Assembly (NCBI GenBank): GCA_951213105.1
Contig: OX578147.1
Span: 129,644,822 to 129,708,821 of the forward strand
Source: Amaurobius ferox
Lineage: Eukaryota; Arthropoda; Arachnida; Araneae; Amaurobiidae
DNA: 64,000 bases
Reading direction: 5' to 3'
The number at the start of each line of letters is the position of its first letter. Position 1 is the stretch's first letter. A program made the position numbers and the translations under genes. The notes below the pieces were generated by a model, which worked only from the letters and a program-made list of their open reading frames with translations, was not told where the DNA came from and did no database searches. Below are positions 22,701 to 37,700 of this stretch, piece by piece.

Positions 22701-25700
22701 AGTCATTATTTGCTGAAAGAAAGAACTCACAATGTAACCCTTTCATCTGAGTTCAGATCTAACTACATTTAATAACTTCACGGCACTCACTAATGTTTTG
22801 TTCCTTTTTCTGAGAGGTAATAACCTCAGGCAATTTTGAAAAATGTGCTAGGGTAAGAGTTGAATCCTAATTAATGGAATCTTAGATAGCATTTGTTGAG
22901 CGATTTGTATTGAGCTCGATTCTTCTTCATCTAAACTGTTAACAATGCGAGCAACTCATTCGCAAAGCATCCTAGTAAATGTTTGTGTCACACAGTTCAA
23001 CTGCACTTTTTTTACACATGAAAAGAAATGTCAATATTAGAACAATGTCATAAATTACAGCAAGAGCAAGTGTAAGAAAAAAGGCATTAAAACATCAAAA
23101 GGAATTTTCTTCAAAAATGAGACAAAATGGCAAATAAAGCCCTTTTGCCTTAACGTTTGGGCTTTAGTGATAGAATATTATCAAGAATAAATTCTTATTT
23201 ATAAGAAAGCACTATACCTTGTGTCATTGTTTTAAAGCATGATATATTTAAGAGTAATTAATTATTTACCAGAAGTATATTTCCATGCCTACTAAGGATG
23301 GAATGGAACATTGAGAATTGCTATTTTATTTAATTTTGTAAACATTTTCTAAACTTTACTAAAAACACCCATACACATATGAATATAGTTCGTATTATGT
23401 TTGTGGTTTCCTTCTTCATTACAGCATGTTTTCCAAATGTGAATAATCAATAAACAATGTATATTTAACAAATGTTTAATAACTTAATAACATAGATTTA
23501 AGGTTCATTGACTAAAGGGCCGCTTAAGTTTCTAAAAGTTCAAGTTATTGATCAGAATTTCTTATTGAATATTTTTGTTTTTTTACTGTTATCTATCTTT
23601 TATATCTATTACTATATCTACCTTTCATAATTTGGAGCAGTGGTCGGCAACCTTTGAGAACTTGCAGGCCACATGTGCAAAATAGCTGGGCAATGTAATG
23701 TATGTGGGGGGGAGTATTAATGAAAAAATATTGATGCTTACAGTCACAAGATCCAACATTAAGTGGTCCCAAAGTTTGAAATCATGCTTCTAAAATGAGG
23801 ACTAGTATCGGCAAACCAGTCTCACCCTTTCTAGTGCTCTTCAGTACTTAATAGCCGAACTGCTGCTGAAGAGTGCTAAAATGTCACATTTCCAATTTCT
23901 ATCATCTCGTGGGATTCAGAGTTAATTTAGAAATGCTTATATAACTTCTATATAGGTCTATTGTAGTTTGTTAATGGATTGAAAAACTGTATTGCCAATG
24001 ATTGGAGTAGTTAATGAAACAGAAAGTTAAAAAAACCTAGTAAAACTAACAGAAAGCTAAAAATAATATAGTGAAATAAATTAATATTATACAATTCTTA
24101 TGAGACTTAAATCAAAAATATTTATAATAATAGTGTATAAACAATACAATATAAAAAAATAATTAAATCCTCAAATAACAGATTAAATTTATTTTATGAA
24201 CTCATTGCCAACCCCTGGTTTAGAAGATATTTTGAGAGAAATAAGCAAGATGAAATGTAAACTCATTTTTATAATAAATAGTTTAAAATATTAAAATATT
24301 GAAATTATTTTTGTATATTCATAAATGGTACCTAATTTCCAACAAAACAAGTCTAAATTGTTTATATTTTTATATATTAGGTTCAGCGATATAAACATCC
24401 AAAACATCTACATTTTTCATAAAACTCCACTTTCAACTGCATATTCCAACCATAGACGCTATTTACATCAAAAAAATACCAGTATTGACTGCTCAAAAGA
24501 TATACACTACAAGCTCAGCTATCAGCTACACCTAAAATGTTTTGGAAGTAGTTCATATTTAAATATTTTTAACATCCGCATAAAATACCACTCTTAGCAA
24601 GAGATACGTACATAAATTCTTCAGAGTTTGGTCTCAATCCTGTGGCAAAGATATCAAATGCTGGCCCTGTCATTATATTAATTTCACCACTTTGTGAGGC
24701 CCATTGGTTCAGAAGTTGGTAGAAAGGTTCCTCAAGTTTTGAATGATTTAAAGACTTCGCAATGGAATTGGTAATGAATACTGTTTTATCATTTGTAGAA
24801 CCTGAAAAGCCTGAAACGTAAGAACCTAAATGATTAAATATACTTTTTTTAACAAATTCAAAGTGTTAAATGCAACATAAAAGTAATTTTTATTTTAACC
24901 ATCAAAATAATAAAATTATAACAAAATTAAATTCGTGATTTTTACTACATCAAAAGTATTAATTATAATAAAAAATGTTGGAAAAAAAAATGAGTTTAAA
25001 CGTATTACAAAATTTCATGGACTCTACTATTTTAATACTACACAGAGCATAATGATTCACACTGTACAGCAATTCCATGATTTACACAACTTTATTTTAC
25101 ATACATTCACTTCAATATAGTTAATCCCACTGACTATTTGAAATCGAGAAGTTCATAGGAAATTGTGTCAAGCAAATTACATGAAATTTGGTTGAATATT
25201 TTAGTTGACGACAACAAAAAAGCCTATTGGTTTTCAGCGAAATCTAGTAATAATAAAGCTCCAATTTAAACTTTTGCTTTCGCACAATATTGACACTTGT
25301 AAATCTATAGAAAGAGGATGTGTTGAATACATCAGTATTTCTATTTATTTTTTTAATTTTTGCATGGCAATTCTAAAACAGTTATGTCCACTATTTTGAT
25401 TTTTGTCAAAAGTTTGGCAAACTAACAAATTTCAGAAAAATGTGTCTGTCTTTTCGTCAATCGCCACAAGTGGCTAGTGAAATGAATTCGAATTTACAAG
25501 CTCCCACAATAAAATAAACTTTTATTGATAGCATGTGTTGATTGTAACTTGACATTATGATATCAAATGGTTGATATGACATTAATTATTCTTGAGAATA
25601 GCATTTATTTCACAGACATGTAAAATTACAATTTAATAGACTCTATAATAAAAATAATCGTCTCACAAGCCAAGAGAACGAATCTTGACCAATCTTCCAA

Positions 25701-28700
25701 CTTTGAAATCAAGCATTTCAAATTATTGTCCACATTTGGATCAACATGGATATGTGAATCGACATTCTCAACTATGGGATTCATCCAGTTAAAATACAAA
25801 TCTCGAATTGTTGTGGATCGATTGTGTATCGATTTGTTTGTGGAGCTGAGATGTGCATAAGCTCGGATCTTCAGAGTAAGCTTTTATAACCTGACAGACA
25901 AAAGCCATCAAATTTTGCATTAAATTGTCTCATATTTCAAATTGAATAATTTTTATCATTTGCAGCTGATACTGATGTAGTACGTCATACTGAGTAAGTC
26001 ACACATCAGATAACTGAGTAATCAAAATATACATGTCTTGGATAAATTTGTTCAAAGAGAATGTCTTCTTTTAAATGTTTAATTGAGCAACCTAAATTTC
26101 CAGTTTTTACATGCTGTGACCAATTTAATTTCCCATTTGTCACTATAATGTACTCGTCAAAACAAACTAAGAATTCCATTAACTAAAATACATGCATGCA
26201 ATTAAAACCATGAAAACACTTAAACCAGATAAACCTTAACACTATTTGAACATACAGCCAGCCGTCCAATTTGTTGCTCAAGTTCTCAGGATGAGTCGGA
26301 TGGTCTGGATCTTCAACACTATTTGAACATGGCCAACGGCCCTACTGTGCTGAAAACACCGGTTCTCGTTAGATCACCGAAGTCAAGCAGCATCTCGTGC
26401 GGTTAGTACTTGGGTGGGTGACCACCTGGGAACACTGCATGCTGTTGGCACATTTCGGGAGCGGTAGCCCGGTGGTTTTTTGCTCACTGGATTTACACGC
26501 TGCCACAACTGCCGCAGCATTCATGCGGAGTACGATCACGTTAAACATGTGGGTCCGTAAGTCCTTCTGAGAGGTTGGTGGTAGGGGAAGGAGGGTCCTA
26601 GAAGGTCCCTGTGGATGCCTCCCCCACTGGGTTCTGGTCAAAATTGGGTGGCACTTCCCGGCCGTCCAAACGGTTACCTTACACCTTTTTGGTAGGTCGG
26701 ACTGTCTGGGTCTCAACAACAACACTATTTGAACATGATGGAAAGTGTCAAAAAGCGATCCCAGTTTTGGTTACAGTTTTTATACATTGGGAAAATCTGG
26801 CTACAGTTAAGCAGTTGCAATTAAAGTATCACAGTAAGAAGTTGCAGTTAATATCAAGGTAGGGAATTGCAGTCAATATCACAGCAGGATTTTAGAGTTA
26901 ATATATCACAGTCACACCTGAGGCTACATTGAAATATAGGTTGCTCACTTCTGTTCAAGGGTATCAAAAATATATAAATACAGTAGAGTCCTGATTATCC
27001 ACGGTTCTGTGCTATCCAAGCTAGTTTTATTTATCTCTCATTCACCACTTTTTCTACTTGAGACATCAACTCTCATGAGTCTTACTTTTTTTTTTCAGTG
27101 AAACCGAGAATGAAGATTATGATAAACAGTGATTCCAACACCTAAATAAAACTATTTAAAATAATTTCATTTTGGAATATTTAATTTTTTAGTATTTTTT
27201 AGGTTCTAAATTTAAAAACATCAAATGTTTAACAACTAAAAAACTATTGATATGAAAAATTAAAAATCAACTGCTATTTACGGATAGTATTGGAATCGAT
27301 ATTAGACTACAAGAGGAGTTGGAGTCAAAGTTTTGAGGTACAGACTCCACAGCCCTGATGATAAAGATAACTTTCCACTCATAGAGTTAATAAAAACCTT
27401 CCAGTTTGAGAACCTATTATAGCAGAAGATATTCAAAATTGTATGAAAAACGATGAGCAACAAAAGATGACCAATGACATAATCATAAATTTAGTGCATG
27501 AGGAAAAACAAAAGAAAAAAAAATAAGATGATATGTGTCCAGGAAAAGGCTTAAGAATTTCACATTGGGAAGGCCTAGGGCGTGGTAACCCAGTGGTTAG
27601 CATGCAGGAATTGTACTCGGTAGGCCCAGGGTCGATTCCCTCCACTACCAAAACTGCCACCGTGTTCATGCGGAGTATGATCACATTAAACATGTGGGCC
27701 CGTAAGTCCTTCCAAGAGGTTGGTGGTAGAGGAAGGAGGGTACGGTCCCTGTGGATGCCTCCTCCACTGAGTTGTGGTCTAAATTGGGTGGCTCTTCCCG
27801 GCTGTCCAAACAGTTATCTTACACCTTTCTGGTAGGACAGACGGTCTGGGTCTCAACAACAACAATGGGAAGGTTTAAATGTGATTAAAACAACACTATG
27901 ATACATTGACCAGCAGGATATGAGTACACCATGTACAATATGTACTAAATAAATAAACACATAATTAAATATGAATTTATTGTATACTAGAATGAATTAA
28001 TTACTTGGTATTGTCCAGTTCCTAAATATGTGTCTGCAACTTAAATAATACATATACCGATAGAACCACTCACTTTGCAAATCCCCTTCAAATCACCTCA
28101 GTTTTCAAATAATTTCCTCCTTTGCTTTCAATCCACATCCTCATACATACGAAATGCTCAGTTTATGTACATGCACAGCCACATACACAAAAGTCCGCTG
28201 CTAGGCAAATGTGGAAAGTAAAAATAAGAGTGAAACCATGGTTTAAACCCTACTGTGAGTTGAACAATAGTTGACCAGTAGAAAAATCCACTGGATTTTA
28301 TTTAAGGTGCAAGCAAAATCAAAAATCTCAATTTTTTGGGGTTCCCTTAAAAAATCACAGAAAATAAAATAAAGTAATAATTTTAACAAATGTTTGATAG
28401 AATGCAAAGATATACACACAACTATTTGCCAAACTATATAATTGTGCTAATCTCACATTTTTGAATGCAGCAAAATAAGTATCAGATAACCTAAAAAAAA
28501 TGAAAATTTTGAAAAAATAAATAAATAAATATGAAGGAACTGCCTTCTGGATTTGGTACAAACATCATTGGAAATAACTCTCATCGATTTTTCCAATTGT
28601 GTAATTGGGAACTCTGTGATAATATTTTTGGTCGCTAAGGAACCAATGTGTGAAAATCATACTAAAACATGAAATAACTAAAAGACTAATTTGAATTTTA

Positions 28701-31700
28701 AAAAATCACACCAAGGTGCATGGTCCCAGGTCCTGAAGTACTGAATTTTATGGCCATATGACATGTAGATTTCCCATTACAGATGACACACACAGACAAA
28801 CATCTTCCTTTATTATGTACGATTTTCTTTTTCTTACAAGGATCATACAGGGGAGAGGATACATTGTTGCGAATTTTAACACTAAATTGTACAGTAAAGT
28901 ATAAGCGCTTTTCCCATACTAACAAAGTTTGACTATATCCTGCTCTTGATCCAGGCTAGCACTAATTGGAACACTACTGTACACTGAAAATTCATATTGA
29001 CAAATCAATTAATACCATTACAATACTTTCCTTATACATATTATGGATTATAAAAATAAAAAATAAAATAGTATGGACATATGTCAATTAATTAATACTT
29101 TAAAATTAAAGACAACCAAAAAATATACTTAAAAGTCTTTTATTAAAATCTCCTTTCTACGATGTTCAAAAATTACGTGGCCATAGCGCTTTCGGGCACT
29201 ATTATGCCCTTCCCCAGTGATGAAGGGCATAATAGTGCCCAGAAGCGCTATGGCCGTGTGATTTTTGACGTCTTAAAAAGGGGATTTAAATAAAAGACTT
29301 AAAGCCTATTTTTTGGTTGTCTTTAATTTTAAAGTATATGTTATGGATTGTAGAAAAAATAAAAGATGAAATTGCATAAACAAGACAGACACTTTTTTAA
29401 TTAGATACTAATCTCATAACTACATTACCTAGAGGATTGAGAGGCCGCTGTAAAATATACGGATTCCTTTCAAGAGATTCTGTATAATCGCTGCACTTAG
29501 TCATATTATCTGGATGTATTCTGGCATCTGCTGTCCAGCATTCAACTGCTGGCATTTTGTAGTCAGTCTAGATCATTTGAAAATTAAATACAGAAATTCA
29601 AAAATATTTGTGAATAAGTGCACACAGATCACACTTAGCATGGGGAATGCATTTTTTTAATGCAATGTAATGTAAAATGCAAACAGAAATAAAACTCCCC
29701 ACATAAAAAAGGGTTGTATATTAAAAGCAGAAACAACTATTTACCTGTCCTTTAATTGAAAATGCTGACCACAGAGGAATTTTATACTTTAGACTAAATG
29801 CACTGATGTAATTCTGTTCATACAATAATTGAATGCTACTATTGTCTTCGGCACTATATGGAACTCCAAACGGAAGGTGAAGATCCCGAGTGACGGCATC
29901 ATTAACTTGTACTTGCTTTTGAGTCTAAAAGAATTAATGTCCATTAAGAAATAGATTTAGAATACTTAATGTAAATTATAAAATACAGTTGCATTTAGCT
30001 ATAATAATACTTTGGACCACAACAAAACATGTTATATCAAACTCTGTATCCACTCTAGCTGTAAAACTAATAGAACAAATTTCTCAAAATTTGGCAGACA
30101 AATCACTTGTAGATTAATCTGGTGCTCATTAGATTTTGGTATGATTCGAAAAAATCCTGCCTTTTTTGCAAAAAGGCTCACAAAAAATGTTACATCTAAA
30201 AATAAAAGCCTAAGTATGCTCAAATATATCAATTAAAGGCTTATTTTATACATAAATTTTTATGACAAAAATAATAAGACCAACCAGATTACTCTAAGAG
30301 TAGCCATTCAAGAGATATTTTAGTTTTTTAGCATTTTCCCTATGCCACCTTTGAAAATACATCCAGTTACCAAATGAAAACGAAAATTGAATTAAAGTGC
30401 ACATTCAGTGTCATTTAAAATAATTAAGACTGTAATATGCACAATTAAACTCAATTAAATGAATTATTGAAGAAACAAAGAGGATGTGAATATGAGTCTG
30501 CAGGGAAAGTCATGTGCTGCTCACATCAGATTTTTTAATTTTTAGCACAATTTTGTTTTAAAGCTAATTGAGGATATTTTGCTAATACAGGATATCTGAT
30601 ACTTGAATCTTCTGATATGTATCTAAATCTTTATTTATGCATTCATTTATGATGGATGTCAAGATTTTTTTTTCCTTTGTTCTGATGTGCATCCCTGCTT
30701 TAGGCATTTCATTCAATTTATTACTTCACATGCTCATTAAGTCCTGGGAACTGTAAAATTTTGCTCATTAAAAATGAATAAACCAAGCTTAAACATTGTT
30801 CCAATTAAAAAAATTCATTCATAATTTCTTTGTTAAATTAGAAGAATCTCACTAAATGCAGACTCATTGTAAATGGGTTTTAGTGTATATAATATACATA
30901 TCTCTATATTAAAAAATACTAGCTGACAATAATGCTACTTGATGAATTGTACATCTCTCGAATTTCTCTGTCTCACACAGCAAAAACTATACCATACAAA
31001 AATATAAAATTAGTGCATTTGTAGAGAAATATTGAGGGAACACGCTGCGATCAACCGTTAACACTTTACAATATAGTTAAAAAGTGTTTATGACTTTGTT
31101 CATTCTGTCTGTCTGTTCGTTCGCATGATAACTGCTGTAAAAATGACTTTATCAAAATGAAATTTTAGTATTTTGTTGAGACGGTCTGTGGGACATATGG
31201 GAATGTAAATTAATAATATCACTCAATTAGTTTGACATCGAATCCGGGTTGAAAAAATGAAATATATTAAACTCTATGGGACCTAATTTTTCAAGCATTT
31301 TTTAAGCTAAATTAAAATTCACAAATTGCTTTAAAAATTTTAGGACATATTTAAATTATCCCATAAAATATATAAAAAAAATTTCACCAAAATATGTTTG
31401 GTAGTTTTTAAAATAAAAACTAAAATAGCAATAATATAATAATAATTATATAAAATTACATTGAAGTTGGAAAATGTTTCATAATCATTGCTTTATGCAT
31501 GATTGATCTTTCTTGTTAACTTATTTACAACGATGGAGAATTCTGAAGTTTTGCATTGCATATGACATCATATTCTGGAAAGGAAGTCGGACATTGGAGT
31601 ATTTTTAATTTATTTACAACAATGGATATTATAATACCTCCTTTTGTGCTGTGGCTACACAGACAGTGATTGAGTGGTTGTCTTTTACTATAGTAGAAAC

Positions 31701-34700
31701 AAATCCCATGAATGAACTCGTTTTTAACACTTTCCAACATAGTTGAAACGTATTTATGACTTTGTTCATTCTGTCTGTCTGTCCGTTCACACGATAACTG
31801 CCGCAAAACTGACTTTATCAAAATGAAATTTTAGTATGTTGTTCAGACAGTCTGTCGGACCTATGGGAATATAAATTAATAATATCACCCAATTAGTTTT
31901 GGATTAAACCCGGGTTGAAAAAGTGAAATACATTGAACCCTACGGGATGTAATTTTTCAAACATGTTTTAAGCGAAGTTAAAATTCGCAAATTGCTTTGA
32001 AAATTTTATGACATATTTAAATTATCCCATAAAATATATAAAAAAAATTTCAGCAAAATATGTTTGGTAGTTTTTAAAATAAAAACTAAAATAACAATTA
32101 CACCCATTTAATATGAAGAGATCATGTGACCCACTTCAAAATAAAATATGGCATCCATCTTTTTTTCCCGAGTAAAAATATTGATTTTTAAAGCTCTTTT
32201 TAGTCTTGCATCCGTCCTAAAACCACTTTATTTTTGCGTATTTTCTGTACATCTATATTCTGTGCCAATGCAATTACAATATTTTTTAGTTTAAATAATC
32301 ATCAAACCTTGATTATTTCTAGAACGAAGTCTAATTTTAATGGATGCAGAATGTAAACAAGTGATTGTAAGATAAGTTGAATAAGAATTGCTTCTCGACC
32401 CAGGCCGGGGGCTTACCCATACAGGCTTATAGCAGCTGTTTCCCCAGCTGGGGTATAAGAACTGTTGAATTTTTTTCCCGCAAAATGATTTAACCCTAGA
32501 GTCTGGAATAAAAGTGTATGAATGAAATATTCACTGCTTTTACATAGAGAACCAGACTATTCACATTTTGATGGCATCATTTGAATAAAGTTCATTCTTT
32601 TCGATGAAGTTTTGAGTTTTCAAATATAATAAATTATTGTAGTACTGTGATAATTTAAAATATATCACCACTGAATGTATCGCATTTTAGAGATGTTTAA
32701 ATAAAATTGCATTTCAGTTGGAAAGTGTTTCATAATTAATGCTTTACGTATGATTGATCTTTCTTGTTTTGTTTTTTTAATTTCTTCCTTAGTTTTAGAG
32801 ACATTTAGTGTCAAAATCAAAGAAAGAATATTTAAACTGCAAGTCTGCATTCTGGACAAACTAACAATAGCAAGACCACTTATTTTTGCAGTCTTCTACC
32901 CACATAGCACAACTTTTGCATGACACAGCCCTGCTTTTTATAGATTTAGCTTGTAAGTAATTCTATTTTTCATGAAATTTTAAAGTGAAACTTTTTTACA
33001 TCATGTTCTTTCATTTATCTTTAAAATCTAACCCCTTACTGTTGAAAATGCTTTTATAGTTGCTTTTATAATTTGTTGTATCATAAAAAGTAATATTTAA
33101 ATGATTTAAATAATTAAAAATAAATTTATTATTCAGAGCTCAAATACTGAAGGTATTGTTAAGATTTTCATTATCGCTGATTATCATTAGATTTTTAAAT
33201 ATATATATATATATCAATATTTTGTCAACACATGCATTTTGAAATATTATTGTGCAACACTAAAATCTAGGGTTGGTGAGCATAGCAAACAAGTGTCAGA
33301 ACCCTCTAGTAGAGAGAGAGAAAAAGAAAATTAAACCATAACAGAAAATACTTTAATTTCTCTGTTTAGTAATTTTATACTTTAAGCAATGAATACTTTA
33401 AACAATGAACTTAAACTACCTGAGTACAAGAGCAGCTGCTAGCAGATAACCTTTCATCATATACGCTGTCATCATCTGGAATCGTCGCAATTGCTGGTGG
33501 TATAGGTTCTTTCTGAGGTGGCAAAGAACGCGGAGAATTTAAGATGTAATGCATGCTGCCTCTTGTGCCATTGTTTGGATTTGGCACAATGCCAATCAAC
33601 TCTGAAAAGAAATAAAAAATAAGTAATTCAAGTAAGATGCTACATAATGCACAAATAAGACTGATAAGCCAAAAACACTTTGTCTAAAGAATAAGGAAAG
33701 CTAAAACAACAAACTTAAGCACATAGAGAATAACCATGCAGCATACAGCTGTTTCAAGGAGATGCTGAATCCCTTTCCTCAGTGCTAAACAACCAACAAA
33801 CCCAAAGTCAAAAAGATGAAATGTATACAAATAGAACAAGAAAGATCAATCATGCATAAAGCATTGATTATGAAACACTTTGCAACTGAAATGCAATTTT
33901 ATTTAAACATCTCTAAAATGCGATACATTCAGCGGCGATAGTTTTTTAATTATCACAGAACTACAATAATTTATTTTACTTGAAAACTTCAAATTTCATC
34001 AAAAAAATAAACTTTATTCAAATGACATCATTGAAATATAAATCGTATGGCTCTCTTTGTGTAAAAGTAGTAAATATTTCATTCATACACTTTTATTCAA
34101 GACGCCACAGTTAAATAATTTCACATGAAAAAATTCCAGCAATTCTTATACAACTCATCTTACAATCACTTGTTTACATTCCGCATCCATTAAAATTAGC
34201 ATTGTAGAAATAATCAAAGTTTAAATTAATTGCATTGGCACAGAATATAGATCCACAGAAAATACACAAAAATAAGGCAGTTTTAGGACGGATGCAACAC
34301 TAAATATAAATTTGAAAGAACTTTAAAAATCATGATTTTTACTTTGAAGAAAGATGGATGCCATATTTTATTTTGAGTTGGGTCACGTGATCTCTTCATA
34401 TAATATGGGTGTAATTATTATTTTAATTTTTATTTAAAAAACTAACAAATATATTTTGTTGAAATTTTTTTTACATATTTTATAGGATAATTTAAATATT
34501 TTCTAAAACTTTTGAAGTAATTTGTGAATTTTAACTATGTTTAAAAAATTTTTGAAATATTAGGTCGCATAGGATTCAATGTATTTCACTTTTTCAACCC
34601 GGGTTCAATCCAAAACTAATTAGGTGATATTATTCATTTACATTACCATATGTCCCACAGACCATCTCAACAAACTAAAATTTCATTTTGATAAAGTCAT

Positions 34701-37700
34701 TTTTATGACAGTTATCGTGCGAAATGACAGACAGGTAGATAGAATGAACAAAATCATAAACACTTTTTAACTATGTTGGAACATGTTAAAAACAGACAGA
34801 TTTATATACCCAAGTCATGAATTAAGATTCAATAAGTGACCATAATTCCAATTTGAATGTTACTCTAGGCAAAAAATTGGGGGTTAATCTGCAAGTTGAA
34901 ATCTTTACTTTGAAAAAAAAAGGTCATAAGATCAGTAAGTCTATTCACAGAACAAACTAGGATTAGATGGATCCAATAAATTGCCATACTGCAAATTTGA
35001 ATGTGTTCGCTAATTAAGCAAAAATATTGGTTGAATCTGCAGGTAGAGACCTTTCATCTTACTTAATAAAGGAAGTTGTCTGTCTGTGTATCTGTGCAGT
35101 CCATAGCAGAAAATCTAAGCCTTGTACGGCCAGGAAATTCGGTACACAGATACTTCAAGACCTGGAAAGGTGCACATTGGCATTATTTTTTAAATTCGAA
35201 TTAGTTTTTTTATGTTTTAGAATGAATTAGCCTAACTTTGAGTGATATTAACACAAATTGATTCCTTTGCAATCAAAATATTTTCACAGTTTCCATCTTA
35301 ACACCATTAGAAAGATCGAAATAATATTTTTCAAACAAAATTTGAATGGAATCCATATGATTGATAGTCGAATTTTTATCATTTTTTTTAAATATGTACT
35401 TTTTATATGTTTAAAATATCCCCGATTTTTCTATTGCGATATAAAAAACTGATTAGCAATCCAACATTTATAACTTAACAACAACTAATTTAAATATTAT
35501 ATACAGCTCCCAAAGGAAAAAAAAATTCTGACCCCAACCGAACCATTAATTACCATTAATGTTTTATAAAATAAACCATTAATTATAAATGTTAATATAA
35601 AAATATTAATGAACCATTAATTATAAATGTTTTAAGTGAGCAAACTGTTAAAATTTTCGATGACCCATATTTTCATCCCGGCAATTTCTCTCTTCATTTC
35701 AGAAGCTAAGCATGCACTGAAAGCCATAAAAGTCTTCTTTGCACTCCTAGAGGAAGTATTTCCTTTTTGAATCTTGCATTCAAAAAGGAAGTATTTTATT
35801 TTTGCTTGAGATCAGACCCATATTAAAGGTAGAGGGGAGGGGATAATTTTAGGATGGGATCATTGATTGCTTGTGCTGTACAGAAATGGGATTATTTGCA
35901 ATTTTCACTATTATTTATATAAAAACTATTTGTTGTGGTTTTTTTATATTAATAAATTCAATTTATTTTTGCTTAACTCCTGGGCAACACTGGATACATT
36001 TTCTAGTTCAAAATAAAATCATGAAAATAGACCGAGTATAATCCAAGAAACACTGGGGACAGTTGTAAATTCAATAAATGATCATAATTTGAGTCAATAA
36101 ATGATCATAATTTGAATGTGTTCTCACATTTGAGTTAGTCAAAATTAGTTAGTCAAAAGTTATTGAACAAATCTGATGATCAAGACCCCTTGTGTAAAAA
36201 ATAAAACCTATGAAAATTAGCCAAGTAGATTCCAAGAACTCGCTTGGGACCAGAAACATTGTCAGAACTTATATAAATTTAATATACTTAAATATACAAA
36301 TTTTATATTGCAATATCTTTAAAAGGAAGAGTAAAGGTAAGATAACTGCAACAATTACCTGTTAGCATCTCATATAACTCTATGTTGATGAATGGTTGCA
36401 TAGTGTAATTTTTCTTAAATGATGGTCCATGAGCTAAAAATATAGCCTATGAAAAAATTAAATTGTTATAATATGAAATATCAATACATATTATAAAAAA
36501 TCTAAAATATCTTTTTAAGTTACACTGTTTTAGTGAAATGCACTGAAAAACAAAAAATAATTTTTAGTTATTGCAACATCCTTGGTCATGTGCGACTCAA
36601 AATAAAACCATGAAGAGCCCATAAAAGAATTGTATTTGGACATTAAAAGAATTTTAAGGAATAATAGAAGTGATAACATAAAATTAGATGCTAATGGCAA
36701 GAAAGGAAATTTTGTAGTCCAAAAAGACCACCTGGGTCAGTATTTGGTGGTCCAAAAAATAAACATTGTAGACAAAATTTAAAATCACTGTATATAAGTA
36801 TCTACATTTTTATAAGTAACACCATCTATGCCATTATACAAAGAACTACTATGGCCATATGAAAATGTGCTTCACTTCTTATATTTAATGTAAAGACTTT
36901 GATTAATGTGACTGGTTTTTATTCTGCTTTTTATCATGGCAAATCCACAGAAAATCAGCTTCCTATTTGGGAAATTTTCCTTTTCCTACTGATACAGCTG
37001 AAGAATCTACTTCTTCCAAATTTGAGGATGAGGATTTGATAATGTGTCTCCATTGAAACCGGTAATGTAGCAGATTCCATTGACATTAATTTTTACTGAG
37101 CCAATGGTGAAGGAAAAAAAGATGCCTGCAAACATGATATAGTAGTTTTTGCAACATGGAATATAAATTTTAAGTGGTCAATATTTATACCAATGCAAAA
37201 AATGCGAAAAAATATCACAGGCATGCAGAAAGTGATCAACGATCAAACAGTAAATAGCACTGAATTTGCTTCACTTCATAAGCCAATCAAGAAGAATTTA
37301 TAGGAGAAGGATGAAATGACATGCCACTAATGCCGTCATGGTGTTTTCCCGAATTTTTCAGCTGAAAAATAAGCAAATATAGGCCAATGCTGACCTCCGT
37401 TTGTTTGCTTCACAAAAAAAGGAATTTGGCAATGTGTATCAATGCGTCTGATTACTGATCATTTGTGTCAAGAGACATACATGCAAGTGCAATTATTTTT
37501 AGAAGATTTGCAATCAAAACAATGCACATTGTGTTTCAGATGACAAATTTGTCATCCACATTTGCGATGTTGGTGACAATTGGTTACGATTTTCCGACAA
37601 TTGTCACCTTGCTGACATGAACCCTACCAATTATAAAATATGAGGTTTGGGTTGTTCTTTTTCCTAGATAGATGACATAGCAAGTTCAAACCTTAAAATT

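Noticed and set aside
26332..26450. A functional 5S rRNA gene
   Set aside because: It is fused to a SINE body and tail inside a target-site duplication and carries substitutions, so it is a SINE head, not a gene. The same holds for 58061-58179.
27578..27650. A tRNA gene
   Set aside because: A and B boxes are present but I could not fold a proper cloverleaf, and it continues into the SINE body; it is a tRNA-derived head.
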